DNA of 8,021 nt. Origin: Alphaproteobacteria bacterium (lineage in GTDB: Bacteria > Pseudomonadota > Alphaproteobacteria > Micavibrionales > Micavibrionaceae). The stretch covers positions 1 through 8,021 of the forward strand of contig JALZUF010000269.1 in NCBI GenBank assembly GCA_023301785.1, given 5' to 3'. Shown here one piece after another: positions 5,101 through 8,021 of this stretch. A program made the position numbers and the translations under genes. Below the pieces are notes generated by a model, which made no database searches, had not been told where the DNA came from, and saw only the letters and a program-made list of their open reading frames with translations. The first letter of the stretch is position 1. Each line of letters opens with the position of its first letter.

Positions 5101-7894
5101 TTCTGATTATTTAAGAAGCAGTGTTGGCATGAGTGTATCTTCTAGCACCAGGGCAGGACTTAAGCTAGTAGATAATCATAGAGAAAAAGACAGGCTTGAG
5201 TCTATTGCTAAAGATCGAAGAGAGCAGGAGAAACAAGACAAGGCAAAAGCTGTATATGTAGATAAATTACAGGGAAGAGCCAAAGATATAGGTGATAGAT
5301 CTGTTGCTCATAGATACTTAAGTAAAACTAGGGGAATAAATGTTGATTTAGGTGATTCTATTAAAACAGCTGGTATATATGATCGTCAAGATAAGTTATA
5401 TAGGCCAGCTTTAGTGGCTTTTGCCAAAGATGCTAAAGGTAGAGTTACAGGTGGTCAACAAATTCTGCTTGATAGAAAAACAAATAGTAAAGCTGATATT
5501 GCGGTGCCTAAGAAATCGTTTGGAAAGATAGCAGGTTCTTTTGTAGATCTTGGTGGAAGCATTAATGATAAATCGAATGTAGGTCAGGCAAAAGCCGATC
5601 AGAGTATTACAATAATAGCAGAAGGCGTGGAAACTGGATTATCGATAAAGCAGTCAATGCGTGAGCATAGTAATATAAAAAATATAATTTCTGGAACTAA
5701 GACGCTATGCTCACTAGGTATAAGTAATATCAAAAACTATCAGCCAAAGCTAGGAGAAAAAATAATAATTGCAGCGGATAATGATGGTAAGAGTTCAAAT
5801 ACTGCCAAGACCATAGAAAGCGCAAAGTTAGCTCTTGAAGGTAAGGGTGCATTTGTAGAAATTGTCAGGCCAGAAATAGAAGGTGATTTTAATGATATTC
5901 TGCAAGATAAACAAAATGGTGGTACTAGAGAAATAGCCAAGGTATTTAGTGGGGCTATAGCAAAGCACTCAGCGGTAACATTAGATGCATATTTTAGTAG
6001 TCATGATTTATCAACAAAGCTGGATGAAGTGGATAAATCTAATTTAGAGATAATACAAAAACATAATGTATCTGAGCAAACAATAGTAGATGCATATCGT
6101 AAGGGAGATATATATGGCAAAATTGAGTTGGATAAAACAAGGAAGAATTTTGAAGCAGAGCAATCCAAGCTGAATATAGCAAAAGGTTTTGCAGCTGATA
6201 ATAAAGCGGTGATCGATGAGGCTAAGAGGTTTGGGTATGCCGTAGATAATTCAGAGACTATTAGATCTTTGGTTGGTATGGACATGCGCGCATCTGCTAA
6301 ACATATTCAAGATATACGTAACGATGCTGTAGAAGACTATTTTAATGCCAACCTTAAAAACTTTGCAGACAAGCAGCGCACTATTGTTTTTGAGGGGCAA
6401 AAAGAGTTGATCAGCAAAGAACAAACCTTCTTAAAGGAAGCTTACGAATTGTCGGATGCGAAAGATCGTTGCTTTGACTATGGGAATAGTAGGCATCTGC
6501 TATATTCTGGAAAGTCGCTAAGCGAGAATCCAGAAAAACTAGATGAGTTCTTTAAGCAGTGCCAAACCATTAAAGACAACAATATTATGTCTGATTATGA
6601 CGTAGCTAAGCTAATGGTATTCTCGCAGAATATAGGAACTCTATTGCAAGAGGCTGCTATGACGATCGAAATATACAATTTAAAAACCATTCCAGAAGAC
6701 TTAGCTCAGATAAGAAGCAAAGCCGAATCTATAGAAGGAGTATTTGCGACTATAGAAAAAGAACAGAACCACCTTGCTAATCAGCATGGAAATATAGAAC
6801 ACCTTGACTTTGAAAAAGAAGAATTATCCAAATGTGAAGTAGCATATAGACAAAGAGAGGATAATAGTCTCGATGATTTAAAGGATATTGCAAATCAAGC
6901 TCTAACAAGCGGAGCAAAAAGCAAGGAAGAGCTGCTTGTTGATTTACAGCAAGTAACTGACCTACAAGCAGGCCATACAAAGCTAGATAAGGACATAGAG
7001 AGTCACAATATCAGCAGCACTCTTAATAGATTCAAAGATGCGAAGCAATCAGCGAAGACAGTTGACACTATGCTGGGTATTATTAACAAAGAGCAGAAGT
7101 TCTTAAGCAGCCTGCATGGAAATATCAAATATCCAGAAGATCAATCAAAGGCTCTAATTGATAAATGTGCATTGGCTCATAAGCAGCAAGAGGGCAATAA
7201 CCTTGATGATTTAAAAGATATTGCAAATCAAGCTCTAACAAGCGGAGCAAAAAGCCAGAAAGAGTTGCTTATTGATCTACAACAAATCACTGACTTAAAA
7301 GCAAGCCATACAAAGCTAGATAAGGACATAGAGAATCACCATATCAGCAGCACTCTTAATGAGTTTAAAGATGCGAAGCAATCAGCGAGGACAGTTGATA
7401 GTATGCTGGGTATTATCAACAAAGAACAGAAGTTCTTAAGTGAATTACATGGCAATATCAAATATCCAGAAGATCAATCAAATGCTCTAATTAACAAATG
7501 TGCATTGGCTCATAAGCAAATAAAAGATAACAGCTTTGATAATTTGAATAAGGCTCTCAACACAATAGGCAAAACAAACTTTGCCGATCAAAACACGGTC
7601 TTTAATATTGTTAAAAAATCCAGTGATCCAGCAGAAGCTCACAAAAATCTAATAACAGCATATCACGATCATTTCATGGGCAGGGTGCATAAGGGCTTAC
7701 ATCATATAGAGGAAAGTGGCCGTATAAAGTTTGATAATCAAGAGTTCCATTGCCCGCTGAAGCTAGTGCAGCACATAACAGATACGCATAATCATGAATA
7801 TGCTCCTCATAAAGAAATGCAGCAACTTCATAACAAAATACAAGAGCAGCATAAAGCAGCAGAGATGCATAAAGAGCTAGAGCTTAGCATGTGA
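2144..7894 (+). CDS. traA: Ti-type TraA: relaxase-helicase-Toprim fusion with long repetitive C-terminal tail
   Basis: This 1916-residue cytoplasmic enzyme would nick and unwind DNA for conjugation. Residues 1-230 are the MobA/MobL (MOBQ) relaxase: Tyr25 in SAYN is the predicted nucleophile (RSF1010 MobA also uses Tyr25), with His51, His129 and the HxH pair 139/141. Residues 345-720 are a RecD-like SF1 helicase: Walker A GRAGAGKS (372-379), APTHKAK (400-406), Walker B VVDEAG (441-446), GDERQL (471-476), QRQ (501-503), KAQG (674-677) and ALSR (699-702). A polar linker (about 740-910) precedes a primase-like part. That part has a WYDF/GGD block (960-970) without the zinc cysteines, and a Toprim domain with AEGVETG (1159-1165), DND (1212-1214) and GDFNDIL (1247-1253). 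Residues 1275-1916 are helical, repetitive and of unknown function. Agrobacterium TraA is about 1100 residues and lacks the Toprim part and this tail. All predicted catalytic residues are present. The start is set by a strong ribosome site. Confidence 0.92.
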   Translation: MAIGLAKPKYVSRSSGGNACCKSAYNARSKIIDSKTGEVFNWVKRDGNVFHEIMLPEHVDKKFKDISVFSNEVERAENRKDSQLYVEWILALAKDEDGVDLEFRIETVKEFIKRKGWVEEGLGVQVDIHRPHEGDVNWHAHLLVTTRRFAKDGKGLDIKKARDLQPVIINGMVQNIEELQDSLLMREIQNEQFKARGMSNRVDLPGELTQEHIGPVRMRNIFNEAAQRNEERREAEIEHLDSGVRVLEKVTKHMSVFARGDLSRAVKYIPDREVREGLVEEAISDKSIIPLYTEEGTKTKYFTTTDVRDEENKILRLSGYVANLENSMSVGGKITRIANELVASSADGLTDEQHKALNAVLVGNSGLRVLRGRAGAGKSYVLGRAHKVATMSGVNVIGLAPTHKAKLGLAECGYERVDTVKGMLFKLANGRFDLPKHSLLVVDEAGMIANDDYKELLRVAATRKCNVVLAGDERQLASVSRGGMFEVFAEKYGSSTILDIQRQSGQWGKSVAMSMSEGRVESAISILESENRIKWDENSHASMESLIKDWNKSEYNVGDRLILAVKNSDVAAINHGVRQYLKLSGDLKGEEFAVAGNHYMQGDRVLITKTNKELGLVNGDLAEITAVSGDKFTIKLEGNSVTGSGEGEADYREISFNPSEYSGFRHGYATTVFKAQGASIKDVFVYHNGFAGIRNSYVALSRMVEELKLYVNKESTVNVNSLISQLSRDAEAGSSLSYLTESELKSKELSNTLENDSRAYVRGINRFIDFVGNTATKLADKYIPSSEYYNYKEPTGRYESVEKVIDKTYSEVENQNVLEEKLVVGGNSHNISHGQEAGKAEISQVGHDILNSLTQKNSGSENSTISTMGSSNNWKSKESSKTRFYRNADRMKAIKHYAAQKEEWAREYEQLKSEVKFKAEYIARDLLGEPNKKLSNGRNLRYGEHGKIIVCITGEKAGTWYDFSRSEGGDMFALVQEKQGYDFKQASDYLRSSVGMSVSSSTRAGLKLVDNHREKDRLESIAKDRREQEKQDKAKAVYVDKLQGRAKDIGDRSVAHRYLSKTRGINVDLGDSIKTAGIYDRQDKLYRPALVAFAKDAKGRVTGGQQILLDRKTNSKADIAVPKKSFGKIAGSFVDLGGSINDKSNVGQAKADQSITIIAEGVETGLSIKQSMREHSNIKNIISGTKTLCSLGISNIKNYQPKLGEKIIIAADNDGKSSNTAKTIESAKLALEGKGAFVEIVRPEIEGDFNDILQDKQNGGTREIAKVFSGAIAKHSAVTLDAYFSSHDLSTKLDEVDKSNLEIIQKHNVSEQTIVDAYRKGDIYGKIELDKTRKNFEAEQSKLNIAKGFAADNKAVIDEAKRFGYAVDNSETIRSLVGMDMRASAKHIQDIRNDAVEDYFNANLKNFADKQRTIVFEGQKELISKEQTFLKEAYELSDAKDRCFDYGNSRHLLYSGKSLSENPEKLDEFFKQCQTIKDNNIMSDYDVAKLMVFSQNIGTLLQEAAMTIEIYNLKTIPEDLAQIRSKAESIEGVFATIEKEQNHLANQHGNIEHLDFEKEELSKCEVAYRQREDNSLDDLKDIANQALTSGAKSKEELLVDLQQVTDLQAGHTKLDKDIESHNISSTLNRFKDAKQSAKTVDTMLGIINKEQKFLSSLHGNIKYPEDQSKALIDKCALAHKQQEGNNLDDLKDIANQALTSGAKSQKELLIDLQQITDLKASHTKLDKDIENHHISSTLNEFKDAKQSARTVDSMLGIINKEQKFLSELHGNIKYPEDQSNALINKCALAHKQIKDNSFDNLNKALNTIGKTNFADQNTVFNIVKKSSDPAEAHKNLITAYHDHFMGRVHKGLHHIEESGRIKFDNQEFHCPLKLVQHITDTHNHEYAPHKEMQQLHNKIQEQHKAAEMHKELELSM
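6872..7537 (+). repeat. Two tandem 333-bp repeats inside traA
   Basis: TraA residues 1577-1687 and 1688-1798 are in-register copies of 111 residues, identical at about 92 positions by hand count, and the DNA is similarly close. Each copy has a first half starting DDLKDIANQ and a second half with INKEQKFLS, LHGNIKYPEDQS and KCALAHKQ. A diverged second half also precedes the array (6725-6871, residues 1528-1576, with HGNI and a shared Cys). A possible eroded first half follows it (from 7538). This is tandem duplication within a coding region, in frame. Confidence 0.9.
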
Positions 7895-7933
7895 TGCACA
7901 AAGAGAAAAACATGAGCTAGCAATAAGGGGTTC

Positions 7934-7957
7934 TTTGCGTTAACGGGCGAATTTTTT
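7934..7957 (+). terminator. Possible rho-independent terminator of traA
   Basis: TTTGC (7934-7938) can pair with GCGAA (7947-7951) using one G-U pair, followed at once by six T (7952-7957). It lies 40 nt after the traA stop. The stem is short, so the call is moderate to weak. Confidence 0.35.
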
Positions 7958-7990
7958 CACAAGGTAGCTCAACACCATAGTTTAAGCGGT

Positions 7991-8012
7991 CTACAAAGGG
8001 TGTAGTGTTTTT
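7991..8012 (+). terminator. Weak second hairpin with T tract
   Basis: CTACA (7991-7995) and TGTAG (8001-8005) pair around AAGGG, followed by TGTTTTT. AACAC (7971-7975) could alternatively pair with GTGTT (8005-8009). It may be a back-up terminator; a five-base stem could also be chance. Apart from these two hairpins I see nothing in 7895-8021. Confidence 0.2.
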
Positions 8013-8021
8013 AAAAATAAC

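Noticed and set aside
6872..7537. CRISPR array or insertion sequence as explanation for the repeats
   Set aside because: The repeats are 333 bp, contiguous without spacers, and keep the traA reading frame, so they are protein module duplications.
7895..8021. tRNA or attachment site after traA
   Set aside because: I could not form a cloverleaf and no direct repeat of this segment is seen elsewhere in the window.

Overview
The window is AT-rich DNA carrying the DNA-processing end of a conjugative element. The best match is the rickettsial genomic-island type (Rickettsiales amplified genetic element, RAGE). In these elements Agrobacterium Ti-type TraA and TraD sit beside F-type (Tra_F) mating-apparatus genes. 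A Rickettsiales host (Rickettsia, Orientia or a relative) is inferred from base composition and gene content; no rRNA or housekeeping gene confirms it.

Layout: (1) Positions 1-691, minus strand: a secreted TraB_F/VirB10-like protein that runs off the left edge. It is not the forward reading frame that overlaps it. (2) 699-1163, minus: a Ti-type TraD accessory protein, 7 nt upstream of the TraB-like gene and driven by a strong-looking promoter at 1219-1247. (3) 1164-1437: a divergent intergenic region with a second, plus-strand promoter and three perfect inverted repeats packed into 80 bp. This is the best candidate for an origin of transfer and/or an operator. (4) 1438-2142, plus: a stand-alone relaxase-domain protein homologous to the start of the next gene, but lacking two metal-binding histidines. 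(5) 2144-7894, plus: a 1916-residue TraA joining a MobA/MobL (MOBQ) relaxase, a RecD-like helicase, a Toprim primase-like module and a roughly 640-residue C-terminal extension with an internal 111-residue tandem repeat. (6) 7895-8021: non-coding sequence with candidate terminators.

How the parts could work together: TraA would nick and unwind the DNA at an origin between the divergent units, with TraD and perhaps the small relaxase-like protein as accessory factors. The TraB-like protein would belong to the envelope channel. The two least ordinary things are the apparently catalytically dead relaxase paralogue, one base away from the intact relaxase, and the compact TraB-like protein. The latter has a signal peptide and appears to lack both the inner-membrane anchor and the outer-membrane antenna region.
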